Positions 17,979 through 26,121 of a stretch of DNA of 64,000 nucleotides are shown in pieces. The first letter of the stretch is position 1; each line of letters begins with the position of its first letter. Both the position numbers and the translations under genes were made by a program. Source of the stretch: Clostridiales bacterium (GTDB lineage: Bacteria; Bacillota; Clostridia; Lachnospirales; Lachnospiraceae); the NCBI GenBank assembly GCA_018376135.1, contig JAHABX010000001.1, positions 110,808-174,807 of the forward strand. Reading direction: 5' to 3'. The notes under the pieces are model-generated. The model was not told the DNA's origin. It saw only the letters and a list, made by a program, of their open reading frames with translations, and made no database searches.

Positions 17979-18893
17979 CTACTCTTCTGCTTCTTCCTGC
18001 GTCGAAGATCCCTGATTCAGGACTTCGGTAATCTTCTCGATCATCTCATCTTCCTTCAGGCGGAACTTAATCTCCACACGTCTGGATGATGCCATATCCA
18101 CCTTATCGGAATTCATCTGATAGATTGGATTACTGTAAGAACGCCCATTCACCGTCATCAGCTTCTGAAGCTGGGTTATCTGATCCGTTGTCAGTCCATT
18201 CGCATCATTCATACAGAACTTCGCAACAGAATTGGCACGATTATAAGAAAGCGTCATATTGCTTTGATAATCACCATCTGTGTCTGTATGTCCCTCAAAG
18301 ATAATCTCTGCAATATAGGGGCGGAAATTATCCTGAAGAAGAACTCCCAGATACATGGGAATAATTTCTTTCAATGTAGTCTTACTCTCTGCAGTCAGAG
18401 TTGCACTGTTATATCGAAACAATACATCGGAAGAAAACGTGATGGATCCGGTCTGTGCGTCTACCTTCATAGAAGAATTACTGAATCGATTCTGCAGCTC
18501 TCCGATGATATCGGTACGAATACCGACAATATCCTGCAATTCACTTTTGGTGGCATCCAGCTCTGCGCGTGCTTCATCAATCTCCAGATATGCCGCCTCC
18601 AGCTCATCCTGTGTCATAGTTGCCTTTGCATAAGCTTCTTCCAGTTCTTTTAAAGAATTCCGAAGCTCTGCCTCTGAAGCTTCCAGATCAGCCCTGGATG
18701 CTTCCAGCTCCGTCTGGGTGGCATTCAACTGAAGCTCCGCCTTCTCCAGATCGGTTCGCTTCTGCTTGTAGATCGCCAGCGTTATGGCAATGATAAGGAT
18801 AAAGATCAGGAGGAGCGCTGCCATCATGTCTGAATACGACTGCCAGTAGCTGGTCTCTGCAAATACAGCTCTGTCTTTTCGTTTATTTTTCAT
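17979..18893 (-). CDS. MotB/ZorB-like protein with OmpA-type peptidoglycan-binding domain
   Basis: A 304-residue stator-like protein. A single membrane helix (residues about 20-45, SDMMAALLLIFILIIAITLAIY) carries Asp22 just before the helix core, the position of the proton-conducting aspartate in MotB. It is followed by a long coiled coil (about residues 48-120, repeats rich in LEASEAELRNSLKELEEA-type heptads) and a C-terminal OmpA/MotB domain with DVLFRYNSATLTAESK and FEGHTDTDGDY, which binds peptidoglycan. It overlaps the upstream MotA-like gene by 11 nt, so the two form a channel pair. No flagellar genes are in the window, and no ZorC/ZorD genes follow. The role is open: an orphan stator for cell-envelope work or defence. 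Confidence 0.82.
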   Translation of the reverse strand: MKNKRKDRAVFAETSYWQSYSDMMAALLLIFILIIAITLAIYKQKRTDLEKAELQLNATQTELEASRADLEASEAELRNSLKELEEAYAKATMTQDELEAAYLEIDEARAELDATKSELQDIVGIRTDIIGELQNRFSNSSMKVDAQTGSITFSSDVLFRYNSATLTAESKTTLKEIIPMYLGVLLQDNFRPYIAEIIFEGHTDTDGDYQSNMTLSYNRANSVAKFCMNDANGLTTDQITQLQKLMTVNGRSYSNPIYQMNSDKVDMASSRRVEIKFRLKEDEMIEKITEVLNQGSSTQEEAEE

Positions 18894-20013
18894 ACAAATT
18901 CCTCATCTGATCAAATGTGTATAATTCGTTGCTCAGGTCCTCACAGGCACTGGAAAGCTTCGCTTCAATGTCGCTCTGACGCTCCACTGCCAGATTCATC
19001 GTATCGTTCATCGTACGGCTCGCTTCCAGAAGAAGACGTGTGCTTTCCTCCAGCCGCTGGAAATTCCTTGCATAGGTCGCCTGTGCCTCACATGCCTGAT
19101 TCAGGGATTTTCCGAGACTTTCAAAATCAGCATTCATGGTATCGGACATTCGGTTCATGAACTGTTGTACGATCTGTTCCATTCCTTTGGTCTGTTCAGC
19201 CGCATTTCCACGCATCAGTTCCATGATAGCCTTCAGGGAATTGGAGATATTCGCCTGATAGATCAGCATCGCACTCATGTTTTCATCCGTGGTGCTTGCC
19301 GCAGGTGCTGCATACTCATGAAATGCAGAAATGAAATCCGACAGCTTCTCATACGCATCTGCCATCAGACTGCGGTATACGAACGTAAACACCAGTGAGA
19401 AAAAGATGCCATACACCGAAGTATGGAAAGCGACCTTCATACCATCCAAAAGCGGGGCAATATTGTCAGATATGGTAAAAATATCATTTCCGGAAAAGGA
19501 GCTCATACCCATGGATAATCCAAGGAAGGTTCCAAGAATACCAAGACCCGTCATCGCACCGGAGATGGCAGAGTTAAAAAACGTCCGCCCTACCTGATCC
19601 AGCAGATCTTCATTAATATACTCTTCTATGGGGCAGGTAGCCGTAATGACTCCCTTCGGTGTGGTATGAGAAGCAATCCGTTTCTGATATTTTGCAAACT
19701 GTTCATTCAGAACCGGGCTGGAGAAAGGATTCTCCTTCTGCCGATATTCCTGCCACAGGTTCTTGCGGACCGCATCATATCTGTTACGCATCTGATAAGC
19801 TGCTTCCGAAAGAGAATCCGTCACACGGTTCAGCCTTGCAAAGCTGATAAACGAAATTACGAACAGAATACCGATAAGTACCAGAAATCCGACATTGATC
19901 ATCAGATTGCTCATGGAAGTGGCTTCCCCTGTAAATACACCATTTATGTACAAAATGAATCCGAACATCAGGATGTAAAATACAGCTAAAATGTAGTACA
20001 GTTTGTTCTTCAT
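18883..20013 (-). CDS. MotA/TolQ/ExbB-like (ZorA-like) channel protein
   Basis: A 376-residue membrane protein. Two N-terminal helices (residues about 5-25 and 38-60) are followed by a cytoplasmic segment, a helix pair in the TolQ/MotA core (FFNSAISGAMTGLGILGTFLGLSMGM near 145-170 and VAFHTSVYGIFFSLVFTFVY near 197-217), and a long cytoplasmic helical/coiled tail of about 150 residues. The TGLGILGTFLGL motif is typical of the MotA/TolQ/ExbB channel core, and the long tail recalls ZorA. With the overlapping OmpA-domain gene it should form a proton- or sodium-driven stator anchored to the cell wall. No flagellar context is visible. The ribosome binding site is AGGAGG, 7 nt before the ATG. Confidence 0.82.
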   Translation of the reverse strand: MKNKLYYILAVFYILMFGFILYINGVFTGEATSMSNLMINVGFLVLIGILFVISFISFARLNRVTDSLSEAAYQMRNRYDAVRKNLWQEYRQKENPFSSPVLNEQFAKYQKRIASHTTPKGVITATCPIEEYINEDLLDQVGRTFFNSAISGAMTGLGILGTFLGLSMGMSSFSGNDIFTISDNIAPLLDGMKVAFHTSVYGIFFSLVFTFVYRSLMADAYEKLSDFISAFHEYAAPAASTTDENMSAMLIYQANISNSLKAIMELMRGNAAEQTKGMEQIVQQFMNRMSDTMNADFESLGKSLNQACEAQATYARNFQRLEESTRLLLEASRTMNDTMNLAVERQSDIEAKLSSACEDLSNELYTFDQMRNLYEK

Positions 20014-20125
20014 GATGAACCTCCTTTGTATCTCATGTATTTACTTTACCACATTTTGTCTCATGCTACAATGAGATGAGGAGATTCTTAAGTGAATCTT
20101 CATGAAATCTTAAAGAGTAAGGAGC

Positions 20126-20512
20126 CTACTTTACCTGTGTCGAATAATAAGGTACGATGAGCTTCTGCCCTGTTGTCAGCTGATCCGTTACCATACGGTT
20201 AATAGACATGACCTCATTGATATAATCTGACTTTTCCATATAATAAGAAGAGTCCATATATGCTTCTGCCACATCCCATAAAGTATCGCCTTTCTGGATC
20301 TCAATATCTGTATAATACTTATACGCAGGTTCCTTCTCCGGTTCCTCTGCTCTGGTCAGCAGAGTTCCAAATCCTACCCCGATGCCAAACATAACAACAA
20401 TTGTCAGGAAAAAAATAAGAAAAAGCTTTCTTCTTGCTTTCTGCTGTCTCAGTGCCTTCGCCCTGCGTACTCTTCTGATCTCAGTTCTTGCCATCATATC
20501 TGCCGTATACAT
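20126..20512 (-). CDS. YneA-like cell division suppressor with LysM domain
   Basis: A 128-residue protein: a short basic N-terminus (residues 8-30), one membrane helix (LFLIFFLTIVVMFGIGVGFG) and a C-terminal LysM domain (IQKGDTLWDVAEAY to LTTGQKLIVPYY) that binds peptidoglycan. This is the layout of Bacillus YneA, which blocks division during the SOS response. The start was moved 12 codons inward to the ATG behind AAGGAG, because the longer frame begins inside a LexA-box match. Three LexA-like boxes lie just upstream, which supports SOS control. The lexA gene, often a neighbour in Firmicutes, is not in the window. Confidence 0.82.
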   Translation of the reverse strand: MYTADMMARTEIRRVRRAKALRQQKARRKLFLIFFLTIVVMFGIGVGFGTLLTRAEEPEKEPAYKYYTDIEIQKGDTLWDVAEAYMDSSYYMEKSDYINEVMSINRMVTDQLTTGQKLIVPYYSTQVK

Positions 20513-20541
20513 CCCAACACACTCCTTTGTAAATACACTCC

Positions 20542-20617
20542 CAAACATCTGTTCTTTATGAATTCATTATATATTCCGAACATCTGTTTGTCAATAGAAA
20601 AACCGAAAATTTGTTCG
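20542..20617 (-). promoter_or_regulatory. Three LexA (SOS) box matches upstream of the YneA-like gene
   Basis: Three 14-bp elements fit the Firmicutes LexA consensus CGAAC-N4-GTTYG: CAAACATCTGTTCT (20542-20555), CGAACATCTGTTTG (20577-20590) and CGAAAATTTGTTCG (20604-20617). Centres are 35 and 27 bp apart. The middle one is the best match. They cover the presumed promoter and the leader just upstream of the start codon. Confidence 0.8.
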
Positions 20618-20629
20618 ATTAAGAAATTC

Positions 20630-20690
20630 CAATAAAAAATACACCCTTCTGCACAGAAGCTTTTACACATTCTATACAGAGGATGTACTT
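20630..20690 (-). terminator. Terminator of the NSS transporter gene
   Basis: On the - strand, TACATCCTCTG pairs imperfectly with CAGAAGGGTGTA, with a nested CTTCTG/CAGAAG hairpin, and is followed by TTTTTTATT. Confidence 0.6.
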
Positions 20691-20704
20691 TTTACTTTTC
20701 CTTT

Positions 20705-22165
20705 TTATTTCTTTTTCGCAGGCATTGCACAATAGAATATGAAGCCAAGGAATATCACTGCTCCTGTCATCCAGCAGCCAAGCACGACCGGTCCCTGAGG
20801 TGCAAACTTATCATAATAGCCCTTCAGATAGATCACACCAATAATCAGCGGAATCCCATATGCCACATAATTTCTGAGCCCCTTCGGAAACTTGATGCCG
20901 TCTCCGGTATTTGCTTCTTCGATCAGTGCGTTCCAGCCCCATCCGTTCTTTCTTGTACAGAACAGAATATAGCCAAGGCTGCCCAGAGGAAGCAGATTGT
21001 TGGATACAATAAAGTCCTCCAGGTCCATGATCGTACTGCCCTCTCCCAGAGGCTGGATACCGGACAGAACATTAAAGCCAAGCACTGCAGGCATACTCAG
21101 AAGGATGATCAGCACTGCGCTCACCAGAACACTTTTCTTTCTGGACCACTGGAACAGATCCATGTCAAATGCAATAATATTTTCAAAAACAGCAATAATC
21201 GTAGTCAGTGCCGCAAAGGTCAGGAACAGGAAAAACAGCGCGCTCCACAGAGCTCCGCCTGCCATCTGCGCAAAAATATTCGGCAGTGTAATAAAGATAA
21301 GGCTGGGACCGGCTCCCGGTTCAATTCCAAATGCAAAGCATGCCGGAATAATAATAAATCCTGCGGTCAGTGCCACAAAGGTATCCAGTGCCGTGATACT
21401 GATCGCCTCACCGGCCAGACTGCGGGATTTGTCCAGATAGCTGCCGAAGATCAGCATGGCGCCAATACCGATAGAAAGGGTAAAGAAGGCCTGACTGAGC
21501 GCTGCAAATAATACATTGCCGATACCTGCATCCACAATTTTCTGAAAATCAGGAACCAGATAGAACCAGACACCTGCACCTGCACCCTCCAGAGATACCG
21601 AACGAATTGCCAGTACCACCATGATCAGCAGAAGTGCCGCCATCATAAACTTTGAAATACGCTCTACTCCGGCTTTCAGTCCAAACCTGCATACTGCAAA
21701 GCCAATGATACAGATCAGAACCGTCCAGAAGGTCATGGTAGGCAGATCTGCCAGCATACTTCCAAAAGCGCCCTCCACCATCTCAGAAGAGGCTCCGGCA
21801 AAATCTCCGCGCAGACTGCGGAAACAATAATACATCAGCCAGCCTCCAACCATGGTATAGAACATCATCAGTAAATAACAGCCAGAGATACCAATATATT
21901 TCATCCTGTGCCAGGACGTCCCTGCCGGCTCCAATTCATCAAAGCTGCAGGCCACACTCCTGCGGCTGGCACGACCGACTGCAAATTCGCATATCATTAC
22001 CGGAATACCCATGATCAGAAGGAATGCCAGGTAAATCAGAATAAATGCTGCGCCTCCGTACGCGCCGCAGATATACGGAAATTTCCATACATTTCCAAGT
22101 CCGATGGCACATCCGGCAGAGACCAGAATAAATCCCAGCCGGGAACCAAATTTTTCTCGTGTCAT
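20705..22165 (-). CDS. Sodium-dependent NSS/SNF-family transporter
   Basis: A 486-residue neurotransmitter:sodium symporter homologue of the LeuT/MhsT/Tyt1 group, which imports amino acids with Na+. The first helix carries the hallmark GCAIGLGNVWKFPYICGAYGG with its unwound sodium and substrate site, and about 11 further helices follow. The start was placed at MTREKFGSRLG, behind a GGAGGG site; the longest frame begins 6 codons earlier. It is divergent from a LysR regulator, which probably controls it. Substrate not resolved; tyrosine or another hydrophobic amino acid is common in this family. Confidence 0.88.
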   Translation of the reverse strand: MTREKFGSRLGFILVSAGCAIGLGNVWKFPYICGAYGGAAFILIYLAFLLIMGIPVMICEFAVGRASRRSVACSFDELEPAGTSWHRMKYIGISGCYLLMMFYTMVGGWLMYYCFRSLRGDFAGASSEMVEGAFGSMLADLPTMTFWTVLICIIGFAVCRFGLKAGVERISKFMMAALLLIMVVLAIRSVSLEGAGAGVWFYLVPDFQKIVDAGIGNVLFAALSQAFFTLSIGIGAMLIFGSYLDKSRSLAGEAISITALDTFVALTAGFIIIPACFAFGIEPGAGPSLIFITLPNIFAQMAGGALWSALFFLFLTFAALTTIIAVFENIIAFDMDLFQWSRKKSVLVSAVLIILLSMPAVLGFNVLSGIQPLGEGSTIMDLEDFIVSNNLLPLGSLGYILFCTRKNGWGWNALIEEANTGDGIKFPKGLRNYVAYGIPLIIGVIYLKGYYDKFAPQGPVVLGCWMTGAVIFLGFIFYCAMPAKKK

Positions 22166-22287
22166 ATTCAATACTCCCTCCATTTATTAACAAATCATAC
22201 CCTCCTATTATAATTTGTCATATGTCATATTGCAAATTCTGTCTTTTGATATTAAAATAAGATAAACTTATAGTAAGAGGTGTTCCT

Positions 22288-23175
22288 ATGAATATGAACC
22301 AGCTGAAATATTTTGTTGCTGTAGCAGAATACCGAAGCTTTACCAAAGCCGCAAATCAGTATTACATATCTCAGACAGCCATCACCCAGCAGATCCATGC
22401 ACTGGAAGAAAATATGGGCGTTCAGCTGATAGACCGTACTACAAGACCCATTTCCCTGACACCTGCCGGAAATGTTTTTCTGCTGGAATCCAAAGCGATC
22501 CTGGAGCGTATGAATACCGCCATGAGCAAGGTCATGGACGCTTCCACCGGACTGGTGGGTACTTTAAGGATTGGTTATACAAAGGGTTACGAACGAAGCA
22601 ATCTGTCCAATATCCTGCGCTCCTTCCACCTGGAATATCCGAATATCCTGATCACCTGTTACCGCTGCGATACGGATATGCTGGCTGCAGGACTTTTCAA
22701 TAATGACTATGATATTATTTTCACCTGGGACAGCACGAATATCCTTCAGGAAAACGGAATCGAGTACAAACTGATGGAACTGGCACCGCTGGTGGTAGCC
22801 CTTTATGCAGGACATCCCTTCGCACAGCGTAATTCTCTGAGCCGAAAGGAACTGAAGAACGAAACGATTCTCTATATGTCTCCCTCCGGCACCGGAGAAT
22901 CCTTCGGTGACAACCATTTTATTGAGCTGTACCGACAGGCGGGTTATCAGCCGAATATCCTGTTTCGGTCCAACGATATCGAAAGTATCCTTATGATGAT
23001 TGCCGCAGAAGAAGGGATTTCCATCCTGCCCTCATATATTACCAGCAAGCTGAAAGATGCTGATAATCTGGTCTTTGTTCCGCTGGTAGGGGAAGGCGAG
23101 TATGAGAAGATCATCTCAGTCTGGCGAAAAGATGACAAAAGCCAGGCACTGAGACAATTTTTACAGCGGATCTGA
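22288..23175 (+). CDS. LysR-family transcriptional regulator
   Basis: A 295-residue LysR protein. The N-terminal winged helix is plain (MNQLKYFVAVAEYRSFTKAANQYYISQTAITQQIHALE), followed by a periplasmic-binding-like effector domain from about residue 90. It is transcribed divergently from the NSS transporter gene across about 120 nt and likely regulates it in response to the transported amino acid or a metabolite. One of only four protein genes on the + strand to the right of 17.9 kb. Confidence 0.88.
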   Translation: MNMNQLKYFVAVAEYRSFTKAANQYYISQTAITQQIHALEENMGVQLIDRTTRPISLTPAGNVFLLESKAILERMNTAMSKVMDASTGLVGTLRIGYTKGYERSNLSNILRSFHLEYPNILITCYRCDTDMLAAGLFNNDYDIIFTWDSTNILQENGIEYKLMELAPLVVALYAGHPFAQRNSLSRKELKNETILYMSPSGTGESFGDNHFIELYRQAGYQPNILFRSNDIESILMMIAAEEGISILPSYITSKLKDADNLVFVPLVGEGEYEKIISVWRKDDKSQALRQFLQRI

Positions 23176-23298
23176 CGGATCCGCGTGAAGGAAAGACGAT
23201 CATGAAATGCTCGATGGTCGTAAATATCACTCTATCTTAGAAAGCAAGGTAAGGATTTTTGGGGTTCTGTTATCTGGCATTGTACGCTCACCATCCTT

Positions 23299-23700
23299 TT
23301 ACAGTTCAATATGTTCGGGGAACGCTTCTTTACGCATGATACCCCACATCTTGTCGATATAAGACAGCGTATAATAATTTTCGTAGTAGTGATAGTAAAA
23401 AGCACCCTTTAGTGTCATTTCATAAGTGCCACAATGTTCTTTGACGAAGCCCAACATCAGAAAGGTTTCGCCTCCGCAGAAAAATAAAATGCGTACTCCC
23501 ATATCATATAGCTGCTGCATTTCTTGACGGATTTGTTCATACGGATGGACGACTGCTGTGATGTTGTTGACAGAGCAATGCTTACAATGTAAGTTGCATT
23601 TATCTGTAACAATTACAGTTCCAAGGATTGGGGATTTCTGTCTAAATAGAATTGTCTTTACGCCAAAAGTGGCAAAATGTAAAAAAGATGACAGTTTCAT
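23299..23700 (-). pseudogene. Radical SAM protein with internal deletion
   Basis: The 133-residue frame begins like a radical SAM enzyme: the cluster motif CNLHCKHC (CxxxCxxC) near residues 35-42 and the glycine motif FFCGGETFL near 73-81. It then jumps to a C-terminal-looking segment (GFVKEHCGTYEMTLKGAFYYHYYENYYTLSYIDKMWGIMR). Radical SAM cores need about 200 further residues of barrel between these parts, so an in-frame deletion of the middle is the simplest reading. The remnant cannot fold as a complete SAM barrel. It is followed at a distance by two tRNA genes on the other strand. Confidence 0.65.
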
Positions 23701-23785
23701 ATTCTATCTCCATAAGGTAAAATTAACTCAAATGTGTGTCCACACATTATTGTACACAATTTCTACATTTTTTCAAATATTATAG

Positions 23786-23813
23786 TTGCATTTTTTGTTC
23801 ATAGTGCTATAAT
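23786..23813 (+). promoter_or_regulatory. Promoter of the tRNA genes
   Basis: A TTGCAT -35 box (23786-23791), 16-nt spacer and a perfect TATAAT -10 box (23808-23813) place the start of transcription a few bases before tRNA-Val. Confidence 0.8.
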
Positions 23814-23822
23814 TTTACCTAT

Positions 23823-23896
23823 GGAAGCATAGCTCAGCCGGGATGAGCGTTCGCCTCACACGCGAGAGGTCATGGGTTCGAGCCCCATTGCTTCCA
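23823..23896 (+). tRNA. tRNA-Val (anticodon CAC)
   Basis: A complete 74-nt cloverleaf. Acceptor GGAAGCA pairs with TGCTTCC; the D stem is GCTC/GAGC; the anticodon stem TTCGC/GCGAG encloses the loop CTCACAC with anticodon CAC (reads GUG, Val); the T arm ATGGG TTCGAGC CCCAT is intact. CCA is not encoded in full (discriminator A follows). It is cotranscribed with tRNA-Ala 20 nt downstream. Confidence 0.93.
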
Positions 23897-23916
23897 TTTT
23901 TAAATGTTATCTGCAG

Positions 23917-23989
23917 GGGGCATTAGCGCAGCTGGGAGCGCGCAACATTCGCATTGTTGAGGCCACGGGTTCGAATCCCGTATGCTCCA
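23917..23989 (+). tRNA. tRNA-Ala (anticodon CGC)
   Basis: A complete 73-nt cloverleaf. Acceptor GGGGCAT pairs with ATGCTCC (one G-U pair); D stem GCGC/GCGC; anticodon stem CAACA/TGTTG around the loop TTCGCAT with anticodon CGC (reads GCG, Ala); T arm ACGGG TTCGAAT CCCGT. The second gene of a two-tRNA transcript. Confidence 0.93.
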
Positions 23990-23994
23990 TTGAC

Positions 23995-24041
23995 GAGCCA
24001 GAATCCAGATTAAACAAGTCTGTTTAGTCCGGTTCTGGCTC
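23995..24041 (+). terminator. Hairpin after the tRNA genes
   Basis: GAGCCAGAATCC.. (from 23995) pairs with ..GGTTCTGGCTC (to 24041), with a continuing GATTAAAC/GTTTAGTC stem and a short AAGTCT loop. The stem is long; the following T-run is poor. Confidence 0.55.
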
Positions 24042-24085
24042 AGCTCCATCTCACAGATATCCTTTACATAATCATTTTATGTTAA

Positions 24086-24748
24086 TTAAAATTCCCGATG
24101 TTCCATAATCCTTACAGAAATGTGATAACAAACCGCCATAAACAGGAGGCAGGTCATCAAGGCACTTATCAAAAGAGGCACTGCATGTACCTCCACAGCC
24201 CTTTTCACGGATTCCACCAAAGTATCCAGATCCACCCCCGGAATTCTTGCCAAAATCACAAAGCTCAGAGCGATTCCTCCTACACCGGCAAACATGATGA
24301 TCTTTCCCTTTTCCGGTCCGAACTTCATAGACAAAGGCAGGTTGACCGATACGAATATCAGTACCAGAACCAGATAGACAGCTTCACCGATCCCCCACAG
24401 CAGAAGGTCATCTCCCAGGTCTTTGGGGCCAATCCAGAGTCCGCACACCAATACGGTAACTGCCCAGGAACTGATGATCAACAGAAAAGAAAAAACAAAC
24501 TTCTCCTGCACATAAGTCTTCCTGCTTACCGGCAGCGTCATAAGATAGCTCATTCCGTTATCAAATTCATCATAGCTGATGGTACTCAATCCAAAGATTC
24601 CAAACAGAAATGTCAGATAGCTGGTCACAAAAAAGGTATAGGAGCCAGAACCCACAAAAAGCATGGCAAGCCCCAGAATCACAATGGTAATAAAATATCG
24701 TCCCTGATTTTTCAGAAGATACCAGTCCTTTAATAATAATCCTGTCAT
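24086..24748 (-). CDS. ABC-2 type transporter permease
   Basis: A 220-residue membrane protein with about six helices and the bacterial ABC-2 start MTGLLLKDWYLLKNQG. The segment STISYDEFDNGMSYLMTLPVSRKTYVQEKF is typical of ABC-2 permeases in GntR-controlled YtrA-like operons. It overlaps the ATPase gene by 4 nt, so the two form one exporter or membrane-stress transporter. The substrate is unknown. Confidence 0.85.
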   Translation of the reverse strand: MTGLLLKDWYLLKNQGRYFITIVILGLAMLFVGSGSYTFFVTSYLTFLFGIFGLSTISYDEFDNGMSYLMTLPVSRKTYVQEKFVFSFLLIISSWAVTVLVCGLWIGPKDLGDDLLLWGIGEAVYLVLVLIFVSVNLPLSMKFGPEKGKIIMFAGVGGIALSFVILARIPGVDLDTLVESVKRAVEVHAVPLLISALMTCLLFMAVCYHISVRIMEHREF

Positions 24749-25599
24749 ACTGCTTCCCCCTTTATCATCATCATGATCACTTCATCAATACTGCTCTTTT
24801 CCATTGTAAGCTGAGGCGCATTTTCCAGATAAAACTGCTTTTGATCCGTCAGACAGCTGTATCCATAATCTTCCCGTTTCTTTTTGAGAAGCCAGGTCTT
24901 ATCCATTGTGTCAAACTGTTCCTTCGTCACCTTGAGCAGTCCATAGCGGTCCAGCAGTGTGTCTGTTTCCTCGTGCATAATAATCTCACCCCGGTCAATC
25001 AGATACAGATCGTCACACAGACCTTCCAGATCACTGGAGATGTGAGAACTGATCAGGATCGACCGGCTGCCCGGAATCATGTATTCCCTGAGAAGATTCA
25101 GGATCTCATCTCTTGCCAGCACATCAAGCCCTGCAGTGGGCTCATCCAGAATCAGAAGCTTCGCCTCATGAGAAATTGCCGTGAGCACCTTCAGTTTCGC
25201 TTTCATACCTGTGGAAAAATCCTTGATTTTCTTATTCAGAGGCAGCTCAAACTTCCCGCAGTTTCTCAGGAACGCCTCCTTTTGGAAGTTTGGATACATC
25301 CGGCTCATAATCGGTATGATATCCTGAATACGCAGATATCCGCTGAATCCGGAATCGGACAGAACCACTCCCAGCATCTGCCGTTCCTCATCCGTAAGCT
25401 GCCCCGGCGCTTTTCCAAACACTTCCGCACTTCCGCCCTCCGGACGGATCAATCCAAGTATTGTCTTAAATGTAGTGCTCTTTCCGGCACCATTAGGTCC
25501 GATCAGTCCGGTCACACAGCCTTCCGGAATCTCCAGAGAGCAGCGAAGGCGAAAGGACGAATAGTTCTTCTCCACCTTATCTAATCTAATCAGCATCAT
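24745..25599 (-). CDS. ABC transporter ATP-binding protein
   Basis: A 284-residue ATPase with Walker A GPNGAGKST, a signature FSTGMKAKLKVLTAI, Walker B LLILDEPTAGLD and the H-loop ISSH. The C-terminal extension is short. The GMKAK signature is usual for the BcrA/YtrB branch of exporters. It overlaps the GntR gene upstream and the permease gene downstream by 4 nt each, so all three are translationally coupled. Confidence 0.88.
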   Translation of the reverse strand: MMLIRLDKVEKNYSSFRLRCSLEIPEGCVTGLIGPNGAGKSTTFKTILGLIRPEGGSAEVFGKAPGQLTDEERQMLGVVLSDSGFSGYLRIQDIIPIMSRMYPNFQKEAFLRNCGKFELPLNKKIKDFSTGMKAKLKVLTAISHEAKLLILDEPTAGLDVLARDEILNLLREYMIPGSRSILISSHISSDLEGLCDDLYLIDRGEIIMHEETDTLLDRYGLLKVTKEQFDTMDKTWLLKKKREDYGYSCLTDQKQFYLENAPQLTMEKSSIDEVIMMMIKGEAV

Positions 25600-25970
25600 G
25601 ATTCCTCCAAAATAATATGAAACAATTCCATAATCTCTCCATCATTCATGCCGCAGCTCCGCCCCTTTCGGATGGCACTCTCCAGCTCCGACTCTACCTC
25701 TCTTTTCTTTTCCTCCAGCAGCTGCTCCTGATTGGCACTTGCCACAAAGCTTCCCTTTCCGTGCACAGTTATAATAAACCCTTCCTGCTCCAGAGTATCA
25801 TATGACTTTTTCACAGTCAGGGCACTGACCCGCAGATCCTTCGCAAGTGTGCGAACAGACGGGAGTACATCTCCCTCCTTCATCTCTCCATGTATGATCG
25901 AATCCTTTATCTGCCCGGATATCTGTTCATAAATAGGCTGCATGGACGAATGATTAATAATCAGCCGCAT
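25596..25970 (-). CDS. GntR-family repressor, YtrA type
   Basis: A 124-residue YtrA-subfamily GntR protein: a winged helix (PIYEQISGQIKDSIIHGEMKEGD, then LPSVRTLAKDLRVSALTVKKSYDTLEQEGFI) and a short C-terminal helical dimerisation part without a ligand-binding domain. Such repressors control their own ABC operon and are often induced by cell-wall-active compounds. It is the first gene of the operon, next to a palindromic operator region at 25991-26037. Confidence 0.88.
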   Translation of the reverse strand: MRLIINHSSMQPIYEQISGQIKDSIIHGEMKEGDVLPSVRTLAKDLRVSALTVKKSYDTLEQEGFIITVHGKGSFVASANQEQLLEEKKREVESELESAIRKGRSCGMNDGEIMELFHIILEES

Positions 25971-25990
25971 ATTTTTCCTCCTCCTTTATA

Positions 25991-26037
25991 AACAGTATAT
26001 AACAGTTCGGAACTGTTGTCAACTGTATTATACTGTT
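25991..26037 (-). promoter_or_regulatory. Nested palindromic operator of the YtrA-like operon
   Basis: An inner perfect dyad AACAGTTC-G-GAACTGTT (26001-26017) lies inside an outer inverted repeat AACAGTATA (25991-25999) / TATACTGTT (26029-26037), just upstream of the GntR gene. The repeats share the core ACAGT/ACTGT, as expected for autoregulation by the GntR protein. Confidence 0.7.
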
Positions 26038-26050
26038 TTCCATTGCTCTC

Positions 26051-26101
26051 AAAAAAAGAGAATTACTTCCAGAAATGTTTCCACTCAAGAAATAATTCTC
26101 C
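26051..26101 (-). terminator. Terminator of the acyltransferase/DUF6320 operon
   Basis: On the - strand GAGAATTA pairs with TAATTCTC around a structured 27-nt loop and is followed by seven T residues. Confidence 0.7.
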
Positions 26102-26121
26102 GTTCATATAACCAGATATAT

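Noticed and set aside
17979..20013. A complete Zorya defence system
   Set aside because: Only the ZorA/ZorB-like pair is present; no ZorC, ZorD or ZorE gene is next to it.
23823..23989. tRNA genes as attachment site of an integrated element
   Set aside because: I found no repeated copy of either tRNA 3' end nearby and no integrase gene next to them.
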